Below the pieces are notes generated by a model, which did not search any database, was not told where the DNA came from, and was given only the letters and a program-made list of their open reading frames with translations. 24,218 bases of DNA. Source: an uncultured Clostridia bacterium (GTDB taxonomy: Bacteria > Bacillota > Clostridia > Oscillospirales > Butyricicoccaceae). Of this stretch, positions 7,819 to 15,075 are shown in pieces. A program made the translations under genes and the position numbers. Where the stretch lies: positions 1-24,218 of the forward strand of contig CAJUSB010000045.1 of the NCBI GenBank assembly GCA_910589115.1, given 5' to 3'. Within the stretch, counting starts at the first letter, position 1. Every line of letters starts with the position of its first letter.

Positions 7819-9236
7819 TTACAGGATTTGCTCAATTTCAGACATAATATTGTGTACTTCCGAGCCAATGATGATTTGAATGCTGGTATCAGAAAGCGTC
7901 ACGACACCCTTAACCCCCATTTGGCGGATTTTATCCAGATTCATCAGAGACGCGTCCTTTGTTTCCACACGCAGACGGGTCATGCATTTACCCATATTTT
8001 CGATATTACCCGCACCGCCAAGGTTTTCAACGATTTTCTTTGCCATATAGGCATAGTTTTTGTTTGAAAGCGTTGCGTTCTTTTCCTCTTCGGTGATCTC
8101 GACAGAATCAATGAATTCTTCCTCTCGTCCCAGGGTTTTCAGGTCATATTTGGTAATCAGAAAACGGAACAACAGGTAGTACAGTGCGAAGAAGACCAGC
8201 CCCACCGGAATCAGCAGGATGACGTTCCCGCCCAGCCCCCAGTTGAGCATCATATCAATGATATTGCCGCCAGAAGAGAAGCCGAGCCGGATGCCGAGCA
8301 GATAGCAGACCGCGCCCGCAAGACCTGTGAGCAGGGCATGGACGACGTAAAGCTGTGGCGCCACGAACATAAAGGAAAACTCGAGCGGTTCGGTGATGCC
8401 AGTGACGAAGGAGGTAATTGCGGCGGACATCATCAGACCTTTGACCTCGTCGCGGCGTTTCTTGGCACATTGGTACATGGCCAGCGCAGCACCCGGCAAA
8501 CCGAACATCATAACGACAAAGAACATACTCAAGAACAGCCCGGCGGTGGGGGCGCCCGCCAGGAAGCGGGTCATTTCGCCGGTGACAACCGTGCCATCCG
8601 GCTGTGTAAAGGAACCAAGATTGAAGTAAATGTAGGAGTTAAAGACATGGTGCAGTCCGACCGGGATAAGCAGGCGGTTCAGGAAACCAAAAATAAACAC
8701 GCCGAGTGCACCCAGCTTCGCGATACCGATTGCAAATCCGTCAAGCAGCATCTGAATCGGAGGCCAGACAAAGCTGAGCACGTAGCCGAGCCCAACGGTC
8801 GCGATTGGCGCGAGAATGATGACGAATTTCTCACCAGTGAAGAAATCGAAAATTTTCGGGGTTATCCAGTCCTTACTGTGGTTGAAGATCCAGGCGGTGA
8901 AGCAGCCCACGATAATGCCGGCAAAAATTCCCATTCCGATGGTATCATCCAGCGCTGCGAGCGTAGATTTCAGAATCAGAATAGAGAGGAAACTTGCAAC
9001 GATCGGCGAAACCTTATCCTTCGCTTTCGCGAACGCCACGACTGCTCCGAGGGCAAACAGGATGTCCATATTCCCGAATACGATATCCCCGGCCGCTTTC
9101 AGCAGCGGCAGATTCAGCATATCGTCGGAAGCAATGCGGGAAAGGATCCCTGCGACCGGCATAGCGGTGACGGGGATGAGCATGGATCTGCCTAGCTGGG
9201 CCAGCTGTTTTTGAACTGATTGAGCATCTTTTTCAT
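7819..9236 (-). pseudogene. glvC: PTS alpha-glucoside EIICB permease, apparent frameshift near the start
   Basis: The polytopic EIIC domain spans most of the protein. A C-terminal EIIB carries its cysteine in MGKCMTRLRVET, residue 400 counted from the internal ATG at 9183. No EIIA domain is present. The only well-placed start is ATG 9236 (AAGGAGG upstream, three bases after the previous stop). That frame reads MKKMLNQFKNSWPS and stops. Adding one A to the five-A run at 9208-9212 would give an uninterrupted EIIC amphipathic start, MKKMLNQFKKQLAQLGRSM, leading into MLIPVTAMPVAG. Possible explanations are a real inactivating or phase-variable mutation, recoding, a sequencing error, or weak initiation at ATG 9183. 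The rest of the frame is intact for 454 codons, so decay, if real, is recent. Confidence 0.75.
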
Positions 9237-9239
9237 GTC

Positions 9240-10043
9240 TTAATCCTCCTTATGCAGAGAGCTGTAGTTTGCTAACGACGCGTTTTCAAGCGAATGCAGG
9301 AATTCCTGGGTTTCGGGGCTGGTAAGTAGATCCACCTCGCACATCCGGTGAAGGTTGAAAGAGGAGTGCAGCATAACATCGGTATCCAGGTACGCCGGGT
9401 GGCACATGATTTCAATCGTATCGAGCGTTTCGAGAGCGTCGGGGATCAGCCTGCGCATACACCGGTCGATTCCTACAGCGTATTCCGGGAGGGGGGTATG
9501 GAAGTGAACGCCTGAATTTTCTACGAAGTCAATCAGAGCTTGCGGACATGCGGCGTTTCCCAGCCGGGTGGTCAGGCGGCCCTGTACGGAGTTCCGCACC
9601 GGCAGGTGGTATTCCTCTGCAAGCTGGAGGAATATCGGTTCCAAGCCTTTGAAAATATGCATATGATGATGGGAGTCCAGGTGGGTCGGCTGGATACCGG
9701 CGGTGATGGTTTTTTCGATCTGGGCGTGCCATTCGCGGAATACTTCGTCCGGGTCGGGCGCGGTATCCTCCTGCTTGTAGAAGGACAGGCGGTGGAAGTT
9801 GCCGTCAGCTTCTGTAAGCGTTTTGTGACTGGCGAGCAGCGGCCTGCCGCAGGTCAGGGTAAGATGGACGCCGATGCCGAGGGTGGGCATTCCCTTGGCG
9901 AGCTGTACGGCGTGGTCAAAGGCGGGCATACCAGCCATGATGGTGGTCGAGGTCTGAACACCACGCAGATGGCTTTCCTGTATCCCAAAATTGACGCCGT
10001 AGGACAACCCGAAATCATCTGCATTAAAGATCAGTTTTTTCAA
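9240..10043 (-). CDS. ChbG/YdjC-like carbohydrate deacetylase
   Basis: A 267-residue metal-dependent deacetylase family protein. Conserved elements are NADDFGLSYGVN (D9, D10), GIGVHLTLT (H60) and THLDSHHHMHI (H121, H125-H127), followed by CHPAYLD near the C-terminus; together they form the metal site and catalytic pocket. Start is TTG 10043, which has AAAGGAGT upstream and gives the family N-terminus MKKLIFNADDFG. The frame stays open up to 10454 but that part has no family similarity and contains repeat DNA. It is the first gene of the operon, three bases ahead of the EIICB gene, so it probably removes an acyl group from an imported sugar. ChbG itself acts on chito-oligosaccharides; the substrate here is unknown. 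Confidence 0.87.
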   Translation of the reverse strand: MKKLIFNADDFGLSYGVNFGIQESHLRGVQTSTTIMAGMPAFDHAVQLAKGMPTLGIGVHLTLTCGRPLLASHKTLTEADGNFHRLSFYKQEDTAPDPDEVFREWHAQIEKTITAGIQPTHLDSHHHMHIFKGLEPIFLQLAEEYHLPVRNSVQGRLTTRLGNAACPQALIDFVENSGVHFHTPLPEYAVGIDRCMRRLIPDALETLDTIEIMCHPAYLDTDVMLHSSFNLHRMCEVDLLTSPETQEFLHSLENASLANYSSLHKED

Positions 10044-10131
10044 TGCGCTTACTCCTTTCTTGGTTTGGGCGGGCCGGAATGAGGTGAGGAGGCGGCTGGC
10101 GGTTTTCCGGGCAGCCCTTTGAAGTGGCTTC

Positions 10132-10160
10132 AGTATACCATGGCAATTTCTGCATGTAAA
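10132..10160 (-). promoter_or_regulatory. Sigma-A promoter of the alpha-glucoside operon
   Basis: On the minus strand, TTTACA (10160-10155), a 17-base spacer and TATACT (10137-10132), about 90 bases before the deacetylase start. Confidence 0.82.
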
Positions 10161-10168
10161 CGGAAAAA
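10154..10168 (+). promoter_or_regulatory. Weak CcpA cre-like site overlapping the -35 box
   Basis: ATGTAAACGGAAAAA fits the relaxed cre pattern WTGNAANCGNWNNCW except at the conserved C near its end. It overlaps the -35 box, a position that would allow catabolite repression. The match is imperfect and could be chance. Confidence 0.3.
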
Positions 10169-10174
10169 CAGCAT

Positions 10175-10192
10175 TGCGGAACATGTTCCGCA
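10175..10192 (-). promoter_or_regulatory. Perfect 18-bp palindromic operator candidate
   Basis: TGCGGAACATGTTCCGCA is a perfect inverted repeat ending 15 bases upstream of the -35 box. A looser inverted repeat, TTCGATA (10195-10201) with TATCGAA (10215-10221), follows further upstream. The placement suits an activator, and the neighbouring RpiR-family protein is the obvious candidate by analogy with GlvR. Confidence 0.6.
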
Positions 10193-10317
10193 GCTTCGAT
10201 AATTGTATCGGTGATATCGAATAATAAAACAAACGAAAGCCCATCAAAATCACCAAAATACTCTTACAGCAGCACTTTTTTCGTTCCGGTTTTCTAAGTG
10301 TGGAAGTCCCAATGGAT

Positions 10318-10439
10318 TCTCCCTCTGGACGCCCACGTCCACGCCTGCTCGGATAGCGCCCGCAGGCGACAGTGGACAGGTGCGGCAATATTCGCGCATG
10401 TATACTGCATCCACCCGCCAAAAGGACGGTGGGTGGATG
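10318..10439 (-). repeat. Palindromic intergenic repeat, copy B (degraded)
   Basis: CCCTCTGGAC and GCGCCCGCAGGCGACAGTGG match modules of copy A. At its right edge is a hairpin (10408-10439), CATCCACCC/GGGTGGATG, whose loop AAAAGGAC is the reverse complement of the GTCCTTTT loop in copies A and D. The large palindromes of the full-length copies are missing. Confidence 0.65.
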
Positions 10440-10499
10440 TAACGAAATGTACAAAAAGGTTATAGCAGATTAAAAGGCGAATATTAACTGATATTGTCG

Positions 10500-10658
10500 G
10501 TGCGCACCGAAATTTTAATCCCGGCAGATAAACCTGCGAGACTGATCAGCGCAATCGCGGAGGAGATAGATTACAGTGACCTGGAAGCAGCGTACTCTCG
10601 ACAAGGGGGAATAAGATACTCGCCGAAAAAAAATTACAATTTGTTAGCGGTAATGTGA
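10500..10658 (+). pseudogene. N-terminal remnant of an IS1182-like transposase
   Basis: The frame from GTG 10500 reads EILIPADKPARLISAIAEE followed by IDYSDLEAAYSRQG. This resembles the conserved start of IS1182-family transposases (LVPADDxVRLLSxxxEELDYxxLYxxYS). It breaks down at about codon 38 and stops at 10656-10658; the remaining 400 or so residues of the transposase are absent. A perfect 14-bp palindrome, TCGGTGCGCACCGA (10497-10510), overlaps the start. I recognise the family from memory of its N-terminal motif only. Confidence 0.55.
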
Positions 10659-10676
10659 AACAAAGAAAACGAAATC

Positions 10677-10716
10677 AGCGGGAGTGCCCGAAAAGAGGCG
10701 CTTCCGCTTGTTTTTT
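10677..10716 (+). terminator. Rho-independent terminator between the two gene remnants
   Basis: AGCGGGAGTGCC (10677-10688) pairs over 12 positions, with two G-U wobbles, with GGCGCTTCCGCT (10697-10708). The loop is eight bases and a T-run follows (10711-10716). It ends 26 bases before recognisable asparagine-synthetase sequence begins. Confidence 0.8.
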
Positions 10717-10741
10717 GTGGTATCCTCCCGCGACACTGCGC

Positions 10742-11176
10742 GAACGCAAGGACCGCATGAGCATGTATTCCGGTCTTGAAGTACGGGTGCCGTTCTGTGA
10801 CCATCGGATTGTTGAATATGCATATAACATGCCGTGGAGCCTGAAAGCACTGCACGGACGGGAAAAGGGCATTGTCCGAACCGCCTTTGCGGAGGAACTT
10901 CCGCCGGAGATTGTAGACCGTAAAAAATCCCCGTATCCGAAAACCTTCCACCCACTTTATACCCAGTTGACGGCATCCTATGTACGTCAAATTTTTAAGG
11001 ATGAAAATTCGATTGCTTCCAGCCTGTTCAACCATGAAGCAGTCGAGGCACTGATGGAACAGCCGGAAAGCCTGACCGAACCCTGGTACGGGCAGCTGAT
11101 GCGAACGCCGCAGATTTTCGCATATATTATCCAGTTGGATCGATGGTTCAAAAAATATGGCGTAACGCTGCAATAA
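10742..11176 (+). pseudogene. asnB: Asparagine synthetase AsnB, C-terminal fragment
   Basis: The 144 codons match the end of glutamine-hydrolysing asparagine synthetases: ERKDRMSMYSGLEVRVPF, CDHRIVEYAYNMPW, GREKGIVR, then the C-terminal IIQLDRWFKKYG. A complete enzyme is about 600 residues, so the N-terminal glutaminase domain and the ATP-binding part of the synthetase domain are missing. Similarity begins abruptly near 10742, just after a terminator, and no good start with ribosome-binding site precedes it. The reading frame is undamaged, suggesting recent truncation. It is a 5'-truncated relic and cannot be an active synthetase. Confidence 0.85.
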
Positions 11177-11328
11177 ACAAATCAAATGGGACTCTGCAAG
11201 GAAACCTTTTACGGTTTTCCTGAAAAGCAGGGACATACAAATCCAATCCACATAAAGCAAACAGCATCAAAAGAAAAAAATGCATCAGCGAACAGAAACA
11301 AACACTCATTACAAAAGGAGGAACACCA
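11177..11328. promoter_or_regulatory. Upstream region of the cell-wall cluster
   Basis: No convincing sigma-A promoter is visible. A small hairpin, AGGAAACC/GGTTTTCCT, lies near 11200-11221. CATACAAAT near 11228-11236 resembles a sporulation sigma-E/K -10 element but lacks a clear -35. AAAGGAGG (11314-11321) is the ribosome-binding site of the next gene. Confidence 0.25.
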
Positions 11329-11736
11329 GTGGCAGGAACGGGTCAGACAGGTATGGGTAAGCTGGTGATACAGACGACCACAGCACGGGAAGCGCTGCCG
11401 GTCGTTGGTGCAACGGTCACAGTGAGCCAGACAGGGCAGGAGGCCGGGGTGCCACCTACTCTGCTGCACAGTGTATCGACCGACCGTTCAGGGCGGACAC
11501 CGGTATTTGATCTTCCGGCGCCGCCGCGTGCGGCTTCCATGCAGCCGGGCGGTGATAAACCTTACGCACGCTATACGGTGCAGGTGGAGCATCCGGATTT
11601 CCAGCCGGTAAGTATTGTGGATGTCACGATTTTTGATGGAGTGGTTTCCACGCTTCCGGTATTCTTAGTGCCGCGTGCGGAACAGGCTGGAAGGGCCAGT
11701 ACAGTTGAGGTGATCCCGCCGCCGCCGGTTGAATAA
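11329..11736 (+). CDS. Transthyretin/CarboxypepD_reg-like domain protein
   Basis: A 135-residue protein starting at GTG, seven bases after AAAGGAGG. Residues 9-60 (GKLVIQTTTAREALPVVGATVTV and following, then LLHSVSTDRSGRT) look like a carboxypeptidase-regulatory or Cna-B type beta-sandwich: a repeated GATVTV strand, then a 'T D x S G' turn. Residues 80-118 (YTVQVEHPDFQPVSIVDVTIFDG) complete the fold. The tail is proline-rich (EVIPPPPVE). There is no signal peptide or membrane segment. It is first in a three-gene cluster with peptidoglycan-binding proteins, so a structural or adaptor role at the wall or spore is plausible. The exact role is unknown. Confidence 0.72.
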   Translation: MAGTGQTGMGKLVIQTTTAREALPVVGATVTVSQTGQEAGVPPTLLHSVSTDRSGRTPVFDLPAPPRAASMQPGGDKPYARYTVQVEHPDFQPVSIVDVTIFDGVVSTLPVFLVPRAEQAGRASTVEVIPPPPVE

Positions 11737-11783
11737 CACCCAAAAGCAAGACAAACGGCGGAGACAAGGAAAGGAGGAGGGCC

Positions 11784-13193
11784 ATGCCCCTGCCTTATAT
11801 ACCGGAAGAGATTACAGTGCATTTGGGCCCGCCGGGCTCGGATGCACAGAATGTCACACTTTCATTCCCAGATTATATCAAAAACGTTGCTTCATCGGAA
11901 ATATACCCGACTTGGCCGGAAAATGCAATCCGGGCTAACATTTATGCACAGATTTCCTTTGCACTCAACCGGGTCTATACAGAGTGGTATCGTTCGCAAG
12001 GATATGATTATGACATTACGAATTCGACTGCTTATGACCAATACTTTGTACAGGGAAGGGATATTTTCGATAACATTTCGCAAATAGTAGATGAAATCTT
12101 TAATAATTACCTGGTACGTCAAGGATCGGTCGAACCTCTTTTTGCACAGTATTGCAGTGGTACGACGGTTACCTGCGAAGGGCTGTCCCAGTGGGGGACG
12201 GTGGAACTGGCTGAGCAGGGGCTCACGCCTTATGAAATCCTGACCTATTATTATGGGGACGATATTGATATTGTGCGGGATACACCGGTTTCCCCCAATC
12301 TGGGCTCTTATCCGGGCGAACCGCTGCGGCTGGGGATGGCAAATGAGGATGTTCGTATGCTCCAGCTGCGGCTGAACCGGATATCGACAAATTATCCTGC
12401 GATACCAAAGATTTGGCCGGTGAACGGCTATTTTGACCAGGACACTGAAAATGCTGTACGTACTTTCCAGCAGATATTCGGGCTGACGGTTGACGGGATT
12501 GTTGGCAAGGCGACATGGTATCGGGTCGCATATCTGTTTGCGGCAATCAAACGGCTGAGCGAGCTTTCAAGCGAGGGGCTAAGCCTGGCGGATGTAACGG
12601 CGGTTTATCCGGAACAGCTGGAGCTGGGGATGCGCGGCGAGGGCGTACAGATGCTGCAATATTTCCTGGCGGTCATTGGCAATTTTTATGAAGAAGTGCC
12701 GATTATTGCGATTGATGGGATTTTCGGCCCTGAAACAGAGAGCGCAGTGATTGCCGTACAAAAGCTGTTTGGCCTGCCTGTAACTGGGAGTGTAGACGAG
12801 GAGACATGGGATCAAATCACATCGGCTTACTTATCGATTCTGGGCAGTTTGCCGCCGGAATGGGAAAATGCGGTAATTCTGTATCCGGGGCGTTTCCTGC
12901 TGGAGGGGATGCGGGGGGATGATGTAGAACAGCTGCAAAACATGCTGTCGGTGCTGTCAACAGTTTATCCGCAGATCCCGAACATCACGCCGGATGGCAT
13001 TTTCGGCCCGCGGACGGAGGAAGCGGTGCTGGCCGCACAGAATCTGTTTGGGCTTCAGCCGACGGGAGCGGTTGGCACGCCGACCTGGGCAGAGATTGCA
13101 AGGCAATATATGACGGTAGTCAATGGGCAGCGGGTAGCAGACGGGCAATATCCGGGGCAACCGCTGATGGTTGGCGGCCAGGGAGGAGGCTAG
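11784..13193 (+). CDS. SpoIID-like protein with three peptidoglycan-binding domains
   Basis: A 469-residue protein. Residues 9-165 (EEITVHLG, then FPDYIKNVASSEIYPTWPEN and QISFALNRVYTEWY, and LSQWGTVELAEQG) resemble the SpoIID/LytB family of glycan-strand lytic enzymes; E39 aligns with their conserved glutamate. Three PG_binding_1 repeats follow at about 179-250, 276-350 and 367-442, each with the pattern 'DGIFGPxTExAV..FGL..TG.VGxxTW'. The protein ends at YPGQPLMVGGQGGG, which looks like the first residues of a fourth repeat. No signal peptide is visible, which would fit a protein acting from inside the mother cell or released by another route. AAAGGAGG precedes the ATG. Such proteins occur in clostridia and are probably linked to spore or wall peptidoglycan, though activity is unproven. 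Confidence 0.82.
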   Translation: MPLPYIPEEITVHLGPPGSDAQNVTLSFPDYIKNVASSEIYPTWPENAIRANIYAQISFALNRVYTEWYRSQGYDYDITNSTAYDQYFVQGRDIFDNISQIVDEIFNNYLVRQGSVEPLFAQYCSGTTVTCEGLSQWGTVELAEQGLTPYEILTYYYGDDIDIVRDTPVSPNLGSYPGEPLRLGMANEDVRMLQLRLNRISTNYPAIPKIWPVNGYFDQDTENAVRTFQQIFGLTVDGIVGKATWYRVAYLFAAIKRLSELSSEGLSLADVTAVYPEQLELGMRGEGVQMLQYFLAVIGNFYEEVPIIAIDGIFGPETESAVIAVQKLFGLPVTGSVDEETWDQITSAYLSILGSLPPEWENAVILYPGRFLLEGMRGDDVEQLQNMLSVLSTVYPQIPNITPDGIFGPRTEEAVLAAQNLFGLQPTGAVGTPTWAEIARQYMTVVNGQRVADGQYPGQPLMVGGQGGG

Positions 13194-13200
13194 AGGAAGA

Positions 13201-13737
13201 ATGGTTTGTTCGGATTACACGCCGTCGCTGCCGGTGACGCAGGTACAGATGTGGCTGCGGGCGCTTGCGCGGCAGGAGGGCACGCATCCGCTCCCGGCGG
13301 TAGATGGGATATATTCGGAAAGCACTGCGGAATGGGTGCGCCGATTCCAGGCGGCGCACTGTTTACCGGTCACAGGGATCGTTGACTTTGCTACTTGGAC
13401 GGCACTCCGCACGGCATACGAGGCGGCGGCGGTTTGCCAGGGACGTCCTGGGCCGCTGTACGTGAACTGTCCGGACACCCAGCTGGGCGCAAAGGGCAAT
13501 TATTTGTACATTGTGCAGGCCATGCTAAACACACTTTCTCCGCACTTTGGCAATTTGCCGCAGGTTGCGTGCACGGGCGAATACGACACTTCAACGCGTG
13601 ACCTGGTCTGCTGCATTCAGGAGGCTTCCGGCCTGCCGTCGGACGGTGCGCTAAACCGTCTGACGTGGAACGCCATGGCATCCCTATACAATGCGAACGA
13701 CGGCTGCACTCCGCTTTCGTGGCAGCTGTCCACATAA
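13201..13737 (+). CDS. Small protein with two peptidoglycan-binding domains
   Basis: A 178-residue protein starting at ATG 13201, seven bases after the previous stop, with AGAGGAAGA as ribosome-binding site. The first PG_binding_1-like domain (about 8-75) contains VDGIYSESTAEWVRRFQAAH and TGIVDFATW. The second (about 90-170) contains LGAKGNYLYIVQAML, TGEYDTSTRDLV and LNRLTWNAMASLY. It is cysteine-rich for its size and has no signal peptide or catalytic domain. The first repeat lacks the usual leading 'YPGxxLxxGMxGxDV' stretch, remnants of which close the preceding protein. It probably acts with the SpoIID-like protein as a wall-binding partner. Confidence 0.8.
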   Translation: MVCSDYTPSLPVTQVQMWLRALARQEGTHPLPAVDGIYSESTAEWVRRFQAAHCLPVTGIVDFATWTALRTAYEAAAVCQGRPGPLYVNCPDTQLGAKGNYLYIVQAMLNTLSPHFGNLPQVACTGEYDTSTRDLVCCIQEASGLPSDGALNRLTWNAMASLYNANDGCTPLSWQLST

Positions 13738-14005
13738 GGTCCTACGCGGACAGCGGCAGGGCGCTGCCCTGCACCCGCGCCTATGCGGCGGGCACGCCTC
13801 GCAGCGGGCACGTCTCACAGCGAGCGCGCCTACGCGGCGAGCGCCAGAGGGCTCTGCCCTCTGGACTCCCGCTGGGGCCTTTAAGCCCCAGACCCCGAGA
13901 TGCTAACGCATCTCCATTTCGCCTGCGGGCGGGACGGGGGATTTGGTGCGCAGACGATTGATGATACAATGCTGACCAGCCCACCAAAGGGAGGGCGGGC
14001 TGGTC
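13738..14005 (-). repeat. Palindromic intergenic repeat, copy C (near full length, inverted)
   Basis: Read on the minus strand, it has the same module order as copy D: a hairpin with stem GACCAGCCC/GGGCTGGTC (13974-14005); GCGCACC; CCCGTCCCGCCCGCAGGCGA; AGATGCG/GCATCT; CTGGGGC/GCCCCAG; CCAGAGGGC/GCCCTCTGG; several short GCCGCGTAGGCGCG-like boxes; and GCAGGGC/GCCCTGC next to a GCTGTCCGCG box. It begins right at the stop codon of the preceding gene and contains no supported gene. Confidence 0.85.
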
Positions 14006-14150
14006 GGTAAACATGGTACTATCTGATTAAATATTCTAATTATCGCACTATGACTTTTCCTTTTTCAGTGTTAAAACATAATGTATAAAGTAATTTCCAC
14101 CACCTATTCAACGGTTTATCTGTGACAGAATAACACTGACTAAAAAAGCA

Positions 14151-14262
14151 GTGCTTGGCTGAGGCGTAACAGGAGCGTCCGGGGATGCCCGGAGCGCGCT
14201 CTCTCATGGACAAGCCATCAGCCACCAACTAGCAATGCCGGGTATTACCAGCGCGTTGCTTG
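14151..14262 (+). ncRNA. Possible structured RNA (three-way junction), family unknown
   Basis: TGGCTG (14156-14161) pairs with CAGCCA (14219-14224). They enclose two hairpins: GAGCG-TCCGGG/CCCGGA-(GCG)-CGCTC (14173-14201, loop GATG) and ATGG/CCAT (14206-14218, loop ACAAG). AGCAA/TTGCT with a short T-run follows (to about 14257). No known riboswitch, tRNA or SRP RNA motif is evident, and no clear promoter precedes it. The pairing is visible; transcription is not shown. Confidence 0.25.
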
Positions 14263-14297
14263 CTTTTATCGAAAATATCGGTGCCTATAAATGTTGA

Positions 14298-14326
14298 TTG
14301 ACTTCTGTTTGTGTTTATGGTATACT
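14298..14326 (+). promoter_or_regulatory. Sigma-A promoter of the small-gene pair
   Basis: TTGACT (14298-14303), a 17-base spacer and TATACT (14321-14326), 74 bases before the next start codon. Confidence 0.82.
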
Positions 14327-14399
14327 TTGGCCATGATAATTTGATAAATCAGTATTTATTTAGAAAATTATGCTGATTTACAACAGGAGGAAACAAACA

Positions 14400-14600
14400 A
14401 TGTATATTTATAAAACAGAAATTTTACAAGTTGGTATGAAATGGTTTTCTGACAAGGCAGATACAAACGATATAACTGTATTAGACCAGTTCATTAACGA
14501 AAAAGCCGCCGATGGCTGGGAACTTGTAACATACGATTATATGGCTACATCCTTACAGATTAAAGGGGCGTTTGTGATTACATTCAGAAAGCCTAAGTAA
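14400..14600 (+). CDS. DUF4177-like small protein
   Basis: A 66-residue protein: MYIYKTEILQVGMKWF, then LDQFINEKAADGWELVTY and a closing beta strand GAFVITFRKP. The 'lN..g..GWElv' core is the DUF4177 signature; function is unknown. AGGAGG lies nine bases before ATG 14400. A start at 14370 is open, but the ribosome-binding site lies inside that extension. Codon usage is more AT-rich than in the flanking wall and ABC genes, as in the next gene, suggesting the two arrived together. Confidence 0.75.
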   Translation: MYIYKTEILQVGMKWFSDKADTNDITVLDQFINEKAADGWELVTYDYMATSLQIKGAFVITFRKPK

Positions 14601-14644
14601 CTACCAGAGAAGGTAAAAATAAAAGATTATGGAGGAATTTCCAA

Positions 14645-14986
14645 ATGGCTAAACCTGTATTTGAAACGCGTGCAAACGAAACGGTGTTTGCTCAAAAGGT
14701 ATCAGCGGATACCTGGAAAACACCGAATCAGACATTAAATAATCAAATTTCCGGAAAATTTTATTTCACTGACCAGCGGATCACATTCCTGGCCTCTGGC
14801 CTGATTGGAACGGCAAGCGCCAGTTGGGAAATTGAGATGAAAGACATTCAATCGGTCAAACCTTGCCTGTCGCCCCCCTTCTTTCCTTTTGGCATTTTGA
14901 TCACAATGAAAGATGGTGGTAAATACAAGATTGCCATGATAAAACGCAGCAAATATATTGACTGGATCTCTCAGCACATATCCTGA
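14645..14986 (+). CDS. PH/GRAM-like domain protein
   Basis: A 113-residue soluble protein with alternating beta strands and a C-terminal helix. GKFYFTDQRITFLASG is the typical 'G.lylTd.rl.F' strand pair of bacterial PH/GRAM domains. IEMKDIQSVKP and ITMKDGGKYKIAM continue the fold, and RSKYIDWISQHI is the capping helix. It has GGAGGAATTT upstream, lies 44 bases after the DUF4177-like gene and shares its promoter. A lipid- or membrane-sensing role is possible but unproven. Confidence 0.72.
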   Translation: MAKPVFETRANETVFAQKVSADTWKTPNQTLNNQISGKFYFTDQRITFLASGLIGTASASWEIEMKDIQSVKPCLSPPFFPFGILITMKDGGKYKIAMIKRSKYIDWISQHIS

Positions 14987-15075
14987 AAATGATTTACATG
15001 GTACACAGCCGCCAGCGAATGGAATATAAAAACACTGCATATCGGCTGGCTGATAATGTGCCCCAAATAAACGTC

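Noticed and set aside
8338..9195. A 285-codon + strand frame opposite the EIICB gene
   Set aside because: Highly charged, low-complexity translation expected from the complement of a hydrophobic membrane gene; the minus frame has clear PTS domains.
10044..10454. N-terminal extension of the deacetylase to 404 residues
   Set aside because: The extra 137 residues translate repeat DNA and promoter; the family N-terminus begins at TTG 10043 with a proper ribosome-binding site.
10634..11260. A 208-codon minus-strand frame opposite the asnB fragment
   Set aside because: The + strand frame matches asparagine synthetase throughout; the opposite frame has no recognisable features.
14151..14230. Possible tRNA-like fold
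   Set aside because: No seven-base acceptor stem, no T-arm TTCGANNC motif and no anticodon-arm geometry; kept only as an unassigned structured RNA.
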